DNA of 28,341 nucleotides, from the NCBI GenBank assembly GCA_025465145.1, contig JAODNS010000088.1:1-28341 (forward strand), written 5' to 3'. The stretch is from Frankiales bacterium (lineage in GTDB: Bacteria; Actinomycetota; Actinomycetes; Mycobacteriales; SCTD01). This document shows, one piece after another, positions 21,797 through 28,334 of this stretch (positions are counted from its first letter, which is position 1; every line of letters starts with the position of its first letter). The translations under genes and the position numbers were made by a program. Under the pieces are notes generated by a model. The model was not told the DNA's origin. It saw nothing but the letters and a program-made list of their open reading frames with translations, and did no database searches.

Positions 21797-22174
21797 GTGA
21801 GGCGCCTGCTCGTCCTGCTCGCCCTGACCGCCGCCGCCTGCGGCAGCCCGTCCGACCAGAACGCGGTGGAGCCGGGCAGCGGCACCGGCACCGCGGAGGG
21901 TCCCGCCGAGGCGCAGACCTTCCTGCTGCGCGGCAACGACCGCGACCAGTTCGTGCCGGCGACGGTCGCGGCGGAGGTCGGCCGGCTGACCCTGACCCTG
22001 CAGAACCAGGGGGTGCCGCACAACGTCACGTTCGCCGATCCGGCGCTGCCCGGCATCGCCACCGTCAGCGGGTCCGCGACGAAGTCCACGGTGCTGACGT
22101 TCCGCACGGCCGGGACGTACGTCTTCACGTGCACGATCCACCCGGGCATGGCCGGCAAGGTCGTCGTCAGCTGA
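21797..22174 (+). CDS. Cupredoxin-domain lipoprotein (plastocyanin-like)
   Basis: 125 residues from a GTG; GGAGA about 5 nt upstream is a fair Shine-Dalgarno sequence. The signal ends in the lipobox LTAAAC, so C15 should be lipidated. The mature protein has type 1 copper ligands in the usual order: H75 (PHNVTF), C112, H115 and M118 (CTIHPGM). It should carry one copper and move electrons or bind copper at the outer membrane face. It starts only 13 nt after the NUDIX gene, so it is likely in the same transcript. It has no counterpart that I recall in the mycobacterial gene order here. Confidence 0.88.
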   Translation: MRRLLVLLALTAAACGSPSDQNAVEPGSGTGTAEGPAEAQTFLLRGNDRDQFVPATVAAEVGRLTLTLQNQGVPHNVTFADPALPGIATVSGSATKSTVLTFRTAGTYVFTCTIHPGMAGKVVVS

Positions 22175-22185
22175 ACCCGCCCCGC

Positions 22186-22191
22186 TAGGTT
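22186..22191 (+). promoter_or_regulatory. -10 box, leaderless promoter of marP
   Basis: TAGGTT, then 6 nt, then the ATG at 22198. It separates marP from the preceding nth-cupredoxin operon. Confidence 0.5.
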
Positions 22192-22197
22192 CTGCCA

Positions 22198-23385
22198 ATG
22201 CGCGGTGACCTGCTCGACGTCATCCTGCTCGTCGCCTGCCTGCTGTTCGCCGTCTCCGGCTACCGGCAGGGCTTCGTCGTCGGCGCGCTGTCCTTCATCG
22301 GCTTCCTCGGCGGCGGCGTGCTGGGCGCGAAGATCGCCCCGACGATCGCGCACAGCGGGCCGTTCGACCAGTTCCCCGAGGCGCTGGTCGGCCTGGCCGT
22401 CGTTTTCATCACCGCCACCGTCGGGCAGGTGCTCGCCACGGTGGTCGGCGGCCTGCTGCGCAGCCGGCTGACCTTCAAGCCGGCCCGCCAGGTCGACGCC
22501 GTGGCCGGCGCTGCCGTCAGCGTGGTCAGCCTGCTGCTCGTGGCCTGGCTGGTCGGCACCGCCGTCTCGGCCTCGCCGTTCCCCGCCCTGGCCGGACAGG
22601 TGAAGCGGTCCACCGTGCTCGCCACCGTCGACGGGCTCGTCCCGGGCCAGGCGAAGACCTTCTTCAAGTCGTTCCGGCGGCTGGTCAACGACCGCGGCTT
22701 CCCCAACGTCTTCGACGACTTCACCAGCCCCCGCATCACCGAGGTGCCGGCGCCCGACCCCGAGCTCGCGCGCAGTCCGGCAGTGCAGCTGGCCCGCGGC
22801 CGCGTCCTCAAGGTCACCGGCGTCGCGACCTCGTGCTCGCGCCGGATCGAGGGCACCGGGTTCGTGTACGCGCCCGAGCGGCTCATGACCAACGCGCACG
22901 TCGTGGCCGGCGTGCGGTCGCCGCGGGTAGAGCTGCCCGGCGGCAGGATGCTCGACGCGCGGGTGGTCCTGTACGACCCGGACCGCGACATCGCCGTGCT
23001 CGCCGTCCCCGGCCTCGCGGCGACGCCGCTCGCCTTCGTCGGCCCGGCGAAGGGCGGCGCCAGCGCGGTCGTCGTCGGGTACCCGCAGGACGGCCCGTTC
23101 ACCGCCACCGCCGCGCGCGTCCGGCAGACGCAGCGGGCGACCGGCCCGGACATCTACGAGAACAAGCGCGTCGTCCGGGAGATCTACGCGCTGCGCGCCC
23201 GCGTGCTCCCGGGCAACTCCGGCGGCCCGTTGCTCGACCCGCAGGGCGGCGTCTACGGCGTCGTGTTCGCGGCTGCAGCGGAGGACCCCAGCACCGGCTA
23301 CGCCCTGACTGCCGCGGAGGTGGCGGGCGACGCCCGCGCGGGCCGTACGGCGACCGCGCGGGTCAGCACGCAGAGCTGCGACTGA
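22198..23385 (+). CDS. marP: Membrane-bound trypsin-like serine protease with colicin V production (CvpA) domain
   Basis: 395 residues. Four membrane segments of the CvpA domain fill residues 5-125. A linker leads to a periplasmic chymotrypsin-fold protease with catalytic H234 (TNAHVVAG), D264 (DRDIAVL) and S341 (PGNSGGP). C213 and C394 match the disulfide known to stabilise active MarP of M. tuberculosis (Rv3671c, recalled as C214-C395). MarP is required for acid and oxidative stress resistance there. Length and triad spacing are nearly identical to the mycobacterial enzyme. The ATG lies 6 nt after a TAGGTT box, so it is probably transcribed from its own leaderless promoter. Confidence 0.95.
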   Translation: MRGDLLDVILLVACLLFAVSGYRQGFVVGALSFIGFLGGGVLGAKIAPTIAHSGPFDQFPEALVGLAVVFITATVGQVLATVVGGLLRSRLTFKPARQVDAVAGAAVSVVSLLLVAWLVGTAVSASPFPALAGQVKRSTVLATVDGLVPGQAKTFFKSFRRLVNDRGFPNVFDDFTSPRITEVPAPDPELARSPAVQLARGRVLKVTGVATSCSRRIEGTGFVYAPERLMTNAHVVAGVRSPRVELPGGRMLDARVVLYDPDRDIAVLAVPGLAATPLAFVGPAKGGASAVVVGYPQDGPFTATAARVRQTQRATGPDIYENKRVVREIYALRARVLPGNSGGPLLDPQGGVYGVVFAAAAEDPSTGYALTAAEVAGDARAGRTATARVSTQSCD

Positions 23386-23412
23386 ACCGCAACGGAACGC
23401 GTGGGGACGGTC

Positions 23413-23428
23413 ACAGCCCCGCGGCTGT
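23413..23428. terminator. Possible hairpin after marP
   Basis: ACAGCC-CCGC-GGCTGT is a perfect 6-bp inverted repeat with a 4-nt loop, 28 nt after the marP stop. There is no T tract, so it could be an imperfect terminator or an operator for the following gene. Confidence 0.4.
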
Positions 23429-23462
23429 ACGGGTGCTCGCAGGGTGCTTACTCTTGCAAGCA

Positions 23463-23486
23463 GTGGCGCTCGCACCCCTGCGCCAC
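23463..23486. promoter_or_regulatory. Inverted repeat in the leader of the START/SRPBCC-like gene
   Basis: GTGGCGC (23463-23469) and GCGCCAC (23480-23486) form a 7-bp stem with a 10-nt loop. It ends just before a purine-rich Shine-Dalgarno stretch (GGGAAGGGGG) and the ATG at 23504. It could control ribosome access. Confidence 0.35.
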
Positions 23487-23503
23487 GGGAAGGGGGCGCC
23501 ACC

Positions 23504-23959
23504 ATGCGACCCACGGCAACAGGTGCAACCCGCACCCGCGTCACCCGCACCATCTGCGCTGACCCCACCAGCACCGCGCTGCTGCTTGCCGGTCCCGCGG
23601 CCGTCGACCTGTGGCCCGGCGTGCGCCGCGTCGGCGAGGTCGGCGGGCGTGTGCTCGTCGAGGCCGAGCTGGCCGAGGCTGCGACCGCGGCCACCGTGCG
23701 CGCGCTGCCGCCGCAGCGGACGCCCACCTCGTACGTCACCAAGTTCGCGTTCGTCGGCCCTTCCCTGCCGGCGACGGACGGCGAGCTGACGCTGGCCTAC
23801 GCGCCGGGGTCGGACAGCCCGGCCACCTCCGCCGTGCTCACCCTCGACAGCACCGACCTCGACGGCAGCCTGCTGAACCGGTACGACCTCACGGTCATGG
23901 CCGAGCGCTTCCTCGACAACCTCGCCCGCGCGGCCGAGGAGCGTTGCCGGGCAGCCTAG
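23504..23959 (+). CDS. Conserved-looking protein, possibly START/SRPBCC superfamily
   Basis: 151 residues, soluble. Repeated pattern features are WPGVRRVGEVGGRVLVEAEL (40-59), PTSYVTKFAFVGPSLPATDGELTLAY and a C-terminal helix VMAERFLDNLARAAEERC. The strand-rich middle followed by a long terminal helix and a W-x-x-V..V pattern is what SRPBCC lipid- or polyketide-binding proteins look like, but I am not certain of the family. The ATG has a strong Shine-Dalgarno (AAGGGGG) 7 nt upstream. Its TAG stop shares CTAG with the stop of the convergent DUF309 gene (23956-23959). No function can be assigned. Confidence 0.75.
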   Translation: MRPTATGATRTRVTRTICADPTSTALLLAGPAAVDLWPGVRRVGEVGGRVLVEAELAEAATAATVRALPPQRTPTSYVTKFAFVGPSLPATDGELTLAYAPGSDSPATSAVLTLDSTDLDGSLLNRYDLTVMAERFLDNLARAAEERCRAA

Positions 23960-24348
23960 AGCCGCACCGTTCCTCCGCCTGCCTCGGCGAGGGAGAGCGC
24001 GTCCAGCCGCACCTGCGGGACGTCCACGCCGTAGGCCGCGGGCAGCCCCTCCAGCCGCATCGCCGCGCGGAGCAGCAGCGTGCGCGCGCCGGTCGCGTTG
24101 CCGCGCTGCAGGTGGGTCAGCCCGACGCACACCTGCGCGAGCCCCTGCCAGAGGTCGCGCTCCCCGGCCGGCGCGGCCTTCCAGGAGGCCTCGAACACCT
24201 CGTGCGCGGAGAAGGCCCGGCCCTGCGCCATCAGCGCGCGGGCGAGCGCGACGGCCTCGAGCGGCGGCAGCGCCTCCTCGGACACCGGCTCGACCGCGGC
24301 CGGCGAGCCGGCCGGGACCGGGCGGCCGAGGGCGTCACGCGCCCGCAT
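23956..24348 (-). CDS. DUF309 family protein
   Basis: 130 residues. The family core is clear: GRAFSAHEVFEASWKAAPAGERDLWQGLAQ (residues 43-72 in part) and HLQRGNATGARTLLLRA, with the conserved AHE.wE..W..ap and WQGL elements of DUF309, an all-helical fold of unknown function. The ATG lies 14 nt inside the 3' end of the upstream hydrolase gene, so the two are translationally coupled. The stop shares bases with the convergent gene. Confidence 0.88.
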   Translation of the reverse strand: MRARDALGRPVPAGSPAAVEPVSEEALPPLEAVALARALMAQGRAFSAHEVFEASWKAAPAGERDLWQGLAQVCVGLTHLQRGNATGARTLLLRAAMRLEGLPAAYGVDVPQVRLDALSLAEAGGGTVRL

Positions 24349-25243
24349 GCGCCACCAGCGCCTGGCTGACCAGCTCGGGTGCCTCCTGGTGTGGGAAGTG
24401 GCCGAGGCCGTCGAGCACCTGGAGCTCGTACCCGCCGTGCGCCCACGCGCCGGAGCCGTGCGCGGTCGACGGCAGCAGGCACGCGTCCAGCGCGCCGTGC
24501 AGCTGCAGCACCGGCGCCTGCACGCCGCGGTCCATCAGCGCGAGGAAGCGCAGCCCACTCGGCCGGGTGAGGGAGCGGACCGCCCAGCGGTACCACTCGA
24601 GGGTGCTGTGCGCGACGCCCGGGATCTGCACGGCCTCGCGGCAGCGCGCCTCCGTCTCGGCGTCGGGAAAGCCCGGCCCGCCCCACCTCTGCAGCAGCGT
24701 GCCGACGTACGCGCCGTCGTCCCTGACCAGCCGCGCCTCGGGGGCCTTGGGCAGCTGGCAGTAGCCGATGTACGAGGACGCGCGGATCTGCGCCGGATCG
24801 GTGAGCAGAGCCCGCCGCAGCCGCTGCGGGTGCGGCATGTCCAGGACGGTGAGGGTACGGACGATGCTGGGGTGCAGGGTCGCGACCGCCCAGGCCAGCT
24901 GGCCGCCCCAGTCGTGGCCGACGAGGTGCGCCTGTCGCGCACCGAGGGCGCGGACCATGCCGGCGACGTCGGAGGAGAGCGTGTAGCCGTCGTACCCCCG
25001 GGGCGGCTTGTCCGAGGCGCCGTAGCCGCGCAGGTCCGGTGCCACGGCGCGGAACCCGGCGTCGGCGAGGGCGACGAGCTGGTGCCGCCAGGACCACCAG
25101 AACTCGGGGAACCCGTGCAGCAGCAGGACGAGCGGGCCGCCCGCCGGACCCGCTTCCACGACGTGGAAGCGTGCGCCGTTGGCGGTCACCTCGCGGTGCG
25201 CCCACGGCCCGTCCACGAGGACGACGGACTCCTCGGGCGGCAT
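24335..25243 (-). CDS. Alpha/beta hydrolase, epoxide hydrolase-like (EphE/Rv3670-like)
   Basis: 302 residues. Oxyanion-hole and cap-entry motif HGFPEFWWSWRHQ (43-55) is followed by DLRGYGASDKP (70-80), the nucleophile elbow GHDWGG with nucleophile D111, a cap region, and acid/base candidates in LHGALDACL and DGLGHFPHQE near the C terminus. Aspartate as nucleophile separates it from lipases and esterases (usually Ser) and fits epoxide hydrolases or dehalogenases; HGFPE.W.SW is typical of epoxide hydrolases. Position next to marP matches ephE in M. tuberculosis (recalled). The ATG lies 7 nt after a TAACCT box. Confidence 0.88.
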   Translation of the reverse strand: MPPEESVVLVDGPWAHREVTANGARFHVVEAGPAGGPLVLLLHGFPEFWWSWRHQLVALADAGFRAVAPDLRGYGASDKPPRGYDGYTLSSDVAGMVRALGARQAHLVGHDWGGQLAWAVATLHPSIVRTLTVLDMPHPQRLRRALLTDPAQIRASSYIGYCQLPKAPEARLVRDDGAYVGTLLQRWGGPGFPDAETEARCREAVQIPGVAHSTLEWYRWAVRSLTRPSGLRFLALMDRGVQAPVLQLHGALDACLLPSTAHGSGAWAHGGYELQVLDGLGHFPHQEAPELVSQALVAHAGA

Positions 25244-25250
25244 GCGCCCG

Positions 25251-25256
25251 AGGTTA
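25251..25256 (-). promoter_or_regulatory. -10 box, leaderless promoter of the hydrolase-DUF309 pair
   Basis: TAACCT on the reverse strand, then 7 nt, then the ATG at 25243. It sits between the hydrolase and the upstream holin-like gene, whose stop is at 25263-25265. Confidence 0.45.
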
Positions 25257-25262
25257 GGCCGA

Positions 25263-25670
25263 TCAGGTCCGGCGGGTCGGCGCCACCGTCGGGTGCTTCG
25301 CCCACGCGGCGTCGTCCTTCAGCGTCTCGATCGTCTTCTCCGGCGCACCGATGCCGCTCAGGCTCTTCTTGCCCTTCAGCGCCAGGACGCCCGCGACCAG
25401 CAGGTAGACGAGCCCGACGACGAGGAAGCCGGCCCCCAGCGGGATGACGCGGCCGAGCGCGTAGGCGGCGGCGATGCTGAGGAACACCAGGGCGAACAGG
25501 CCGGAGAAGCCGGCGCCGCCGAACATGCCGGCGCCCTTGCCGGCGGCCGCGACGTCGCGCTTGATCTCGGCCTTGGCCAGCTCGACCTCCTGGCGCATCA
25601 GCTGCGACAGGTCCTTGGTCGCGGTGGCGACCAACTCGCCGAGGCTCGCGTCGTCGGGGGCGTGGCTCAC
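25263..25670 (-). CDS. Phage holin family / DUF1469 (Actinobacterial holin-X) membrane protein
   Basis: 135 residues from a GTG with GAGGAG about 8 nt upstream. An amphipathic N-terminal part (SLGELVATATKDLSQLMRQE, ELAKAEI) precedes two membrane helices (about 52-75 and 78-98) and a charged tail. This pattern is the DUF1469/holin-X family, chromosomally encoded in actinobacteria and not evidence of a prophage. Function unknown; homologues occur near envelope genes. It lies 60 nt after the diguanylate cyclase and may be in the same transcript. Confidence 0.88.
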   Translation of the reverse strand: MSHAPDDASLGELVATATKDLSQLMRQEVELAKAEIKRDVAAAGKGAGMFGGAGFSGLFALVFLSIAAAYALGRVIPLGAGFLVVGLVYLLVAGVLALKGKKSLSGIGAPEKTIETLKDDAAWAKHPTVAPTRRT

Positions 25671-25730
25671 AGAGGTCTCCTCAAGGCGCGGGTCAGGTGC
25701 TCGACGCAGCCGTACCCGTCCGTCCGCGCG

Positions 25731-26615
25731 TCACACGACCGCGCTGATCAGGCACCGGTTCCGGCCGGCGTCCTTGGCCGCGTACAGGTTGCGGTCCGCG
25801 ACGTCGAGGGAGCTCGCGCTCCCGCCGCTGCTCGTCGCGCCGCCGATGCTGATGGTGACGCCGCAGCTCTCCTCGACCGTCCGCCGCAGCCGCTCGGCGA
25901 GGACGGCAGCCGCGTCGGCGTCGGTGTGCAGGGCCACAACGAGGAACTCCTCACCGCCCCAGCGCGCCACCAGGTCCTCGGTTCGCACGCCGCGCGACAG
26001 CACCTGCGCCACCTCGAACAGGACCTCGTCGCCGCCGGAGTGGCCGCGGCTGTCGTTCACCCGCTTGAAGTGGTCGATGTCGACGAGCAGGACGGTCAGC
26101 GCGAAGCGGTGCCGGGCTGCGGCGGCCATCGTGCCGCGCAGGTGCTCGTCCGCGTGCCGGCGGTTGTGCAGGCCGGTCAGGTGGTCGGTGCGGCTGATGC
26201 TGTCGAGCTCCTCGGCCCGCTCCCGCAGCTGGTCCTGCAGCTGCTTCACGCGGTACGCGGCGGCGACCCGCGCGAGCAGCTCGGCCGGCTCCGGCGACTT
26301 GCGCAGGTAGTCGTGCGCGCCTTCGCGCAGCGCCGTCACGATGTCGTCGCCACCGCTGGCGGCGCTGAGGAACACCACCGGGATGTCACGGGTCCGGGGA
26401 TCGCTCTTCAGCTGCTGCAGTGCCTGGTGCCCGTCCAGGGCGGGCATCTGCACGTCGAGCAGCATGACGTCGACCGGGTTGTCCTGCGCCGCCGCGACGG
26501 CGACGTGGCCGTCCTCGGCCTCCAGCACGCGGTACCCGGCCGCCTCGAGCTCGAGCCGCACGACCGCGCGCACGGTGGCGCTGTCGTCGGCGACGACCAC
26601 CAGGGGAGCGGGCAC
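25731..26615 (-). CDS. Response regulator with GGDEF domain (diguanylate cyclase, PleD-like)
   Basis: 294 residues. Receiver domain (about 4-118): acidic pocket D10/D11, phosphoacceptor D54 (MLLDVQMP) and K106. A coiled linker (RVKQLQDQLRERAEELDSISRTDHLTGL) then leads to a GGDEF domain (about 140-290) with active-site GGEEF (220-224) and the inhibitory I-site R211-x-x-D214 exactly five residues before it. It should synthesise c-di-GMP from two GTP in a phosphorylation-dependent dimer, with product inhibition. The GTG start at 26615 lies 11 nt after the antiporter stop, so the two are cotranscribed; an alternative GTG is at 26600. No histidine kinase is in the window, so the input is unknown. 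Confidence 0.92.
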   Translation of the reverse strand: MPAPLVVVADDSATVRAVVRLELEAAGYRVLEAEDGHVAVAAAQDNPVDVMLLDVQMPALDGHQALQQLKSDPRTRDIPVVFLSAASGGDDIVTALREGAHDYLRKSPEPAELLARVAAAYRVKQLQDQLRERAEELDSISRTDHLTGLHNRRHADEHLRGTMAAAARHRFALTVLLVDIDHFKRVNDSRGHSGGDEVLFEVAQVLSRGVRTEDLVARWGGEEFLVVALHTDADAAAVLAERLRRTVEESCGVTISIGGATSSGGSASSLDVADRNLYAAKDAGRNRCLISAVV

Positions 26616-26626
26616 GAGGCGGAAGG

Positions 26627-28084
26627 CTAGACCGCCGTCTCGAACCGCGGGTGCAACGACGCAAGCACCGCGGGCTCGGCCAGCACCATGACGTCGTCCC
26701 CGGCCTGCAGCCGCGTCTCGCCGGCCGCGGGCACCAGACGCCCGTCCCGTACGACGAAGCTGACCCAGAGGTCGTCGCCCAGCTCCTGCAGCGCGCGACC
26801 GTCGGCCGCCGACCCGCGCGCGACCGTGTACTGGTGCGCGCCCTCCGGCTCGTCCTGCAGCCGCACGCCGAACGTCCACGGCTCCGGCGCGACGATCCGC
26901 ATCGGCAGGCGCAGCAGCCGAACCGCGGTGGGGACCAGGCCGCCCTGCACGACCACGGACAGCACGACGACGACCACGACGATCCCGTACAGGCGCTCCG
27001 CTTGCGGCACCTCCGCCGTCAGGATGAAGCTGCCGAGCAGGATCGGCACCGCGCCCTTCAAGCCGGCCAGCAGCACGAACGCCCGCTCGTTGCGGGTCAG
27101 GTCGACGGGCAGCAGGCAGAGGCCGACGAGCACCGGTCGCACCACCAGGGCGAGGACGCCGCCGATGAGCAGCCCGGGCACCCACACGTCCGGGTCGCTC
27201 AGCACCCCGAGGTCCACCGTGAGGCCGAGGACGACGAACGCGACGATCTCGCCGAGGCTGGCGAGCGAGGCGTGGAAGCGACGGATCTCCCTCTTGTACG
27301 GGGCGTTCGCGTCGCCGAGCAGGATGCCGGCGACGAAGACGGCGAGGAAGCCGGAGCCGTGCGCCACGGTCGCGAGGCCGAACAGCAGCATCGCGCCGGC
27401 GAGGGTGCGCAGCGGGTACAGACCCTCGCTCGGCAGCGGCACCCGGCGGACGAACTCGAGCAGCAGCCGGCCGCCGACGAGGCCGACCGCACCGCCGACG
27501 AGCATCTGCAGGAGGAACTCGCCGGCGACGTCGCCGGCCGCACCGGCGCCCAGGCCGCCGGCCGTGATGAGGCTGGCCATCAGCGCGATCCCGACCGGGT
27601 CGTTCGCGCCGGACTCGCCCTCGAGGATCGTCCCGCTGCGGCCGCCGAGCTCGCGCTGGCCGAGCACCGAGAACACGACCGCGGGGTCCGTCGGCGCCAC
27701 GGCGGTGCCGACGAGGACAGCGAGGTACCAGTCGAGGTCGAAGCCCCAGTGCGCCAGCGCCGCGACGGCCGCGGTGGTGAGGAACGTGCCGACCACGCCG
27801 GTGACGCCGATGGGCACCGCGGCGGCGCGCACCCGTCGCCAGCCGAGGTGCATGCCGCCGTCGAACAGGATGACGACCAGCGCGATCGTCACCAGTCGCT
27901 CCACGGTCCGGTGCGGCGGAGCGTGCAGGGCGTCGACGTGGTGCGCCGCCAGGGCCGCGCCGGCCAGGAAGAACGCGGGGGTGGGGACCTGCAGCCGCTC
28001 GCTCAGCCGGTTGGACAGGACGGCGACGAGGCCGACCGCGGCGATGACGAGGACGAGCAGGCCGAACGGCTGGACGTCCTCCAC
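26627..28084 (-). CDS. Monovalent cation:proton antiporter (NhaP2/CvrA-like) with C-terminal TrkA-C domain
   Basis: 485 residues. About 12 hydrophobic segments fill residues 5-390, with ESGANDPVG (157-165) supplying the Asn-Asp pair of CPA1-type antiporters. The cytoplasmic end (about 405-485) has ALQELGDDLWVSFVVRDGRLVPAAG and LQAGDDVMVLAE, the TrkA-C/RCK-C pattern of K+/H+ antiporters. Such domains bind cyclic di-AMP in some bacteria; whether this one does is not shown. The GTG at 28084 has GAGGAG 6 nt upstream. A TAGGAT -10 box at 28153-28148 probably starts the transcript. First gene of the antiporter-diguanylate cyclase operon. Confidence 0.93.
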   Translation of the reverse strand: MEDVQPFGLLVLVIAAVGLVAVLSNRLSERLQVPTPAFFLAGAALAAHHVDALHAPPHRTVERLVTIALVVILFDGGMHLGWRRVRAAAVPIGVTGVVGTFLTTAAVAALAHWGFDLDWYLAVLVGTAVAPTDPAVVFSVLGQRELGGRSGTILEGESGANDPVGIALMASLITAGGLGAGAAGDVAGEFLLQMLVGGAVGLVGGRLLLEFVRRVPLPSEGLYPLRTLAGAMLLFGLATVAHGSGFLAVFVAGILLGDANAPYKREIRRFHASLASLGEIVAFVVLGLTVDLGVLSDPDVWVPGLLIGGVLALVVRPVLVGLCLLPVDLTRNERAFVLLAGLKGAVPILLGSFILTAEVPQAERLYGIVVVVVVLSVVVQGGLVPTAVRLLRLPMRIVAPEPWTFGVRLQDEPEGAHQYTVARGSAADGRALQELGDDLWVSFVVRDGRLVPAAGETRLQAGDDVMVLAEPAVLASLHPRFETAV

Positions 28085-28147
28085 GTGGCACTCCTCAGGT
28101 CAGCACGGATCCCGTTGCCGACCAGGCTTCCCGGCGCACCGCTGACG

Positions 28148-28153
28148 ATCCTA
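28148..28153 (-). promoter_or_regulatory. -10 box upstream of the antiporter operon
   Basis: TAGGAT on the reverse strand. Transcription would begin about 56 nt before the GTG at 28084, giving a short leader with a good Shine-Dalgarno sequence. The -35 region would fall inside repeat copy 1. Confidence 0.45.
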
Positions 28154-28172
28154 GGACTCGACCCCCCCGCGT

Positions 28173-28334
28173 GCGTCCGGGCCTGCCGGCGCGCGGGCTC
28201 TACGGTCCCCCGGACGCAAGGGGGAGGGGGCGGGTTGGGGGGGGCTGGGTGGGGCGGCGGCTGGAGGGGGCGGGTTGCGTCCGGGCCTGCCGGCGCGCGG
28301 GCTCTACCGTCCCCCCGACGCAAGGGGGAGGGGG
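28173..28334 (+). repeat. Two direct copies of a 58-bp element, 104 bp apart, with a G-rich spacer
   Basis: Copy 1 is 28173-28230 and copy 2 is 28277-28334. They agree along their length apart from two or three positions (for example TACGGT in copy 1, TACCGT in copy 2). Each starts GCGTCCGGGCC and ends with GACGCAAGGGGGAGGGGG. In copy 1 the ends GCGTCCGGG and CCCGGACGC are perfect inverted arms of 9 bp; copy 2 has one mismatch in that stem. The 46-bp spacer is almost all G and T. No protein-coding signal is visible between 28085 and the window edge. Each copy looks like a -10-like box plus a purine-rich ribosome-binding stretch, so copy 2 may be the leader of a gene beyond the window. Confidence 0.8.

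Noticed and set aside
25263..25670. Prophage remnant suggested by a holin-like product
   Set aside because: The DUF1469/holin-X family is a normal chromosomal membrane protein in actinobacteria, and no other phage gene is nearby.
26616..28091. Continuous frame joining the response regulator to sequence antisense-phase within the antiporter gene
   Set aside because: The upstream part is a frame shadow of the antiporter; the receiver domain begins at 26615 or 26600.
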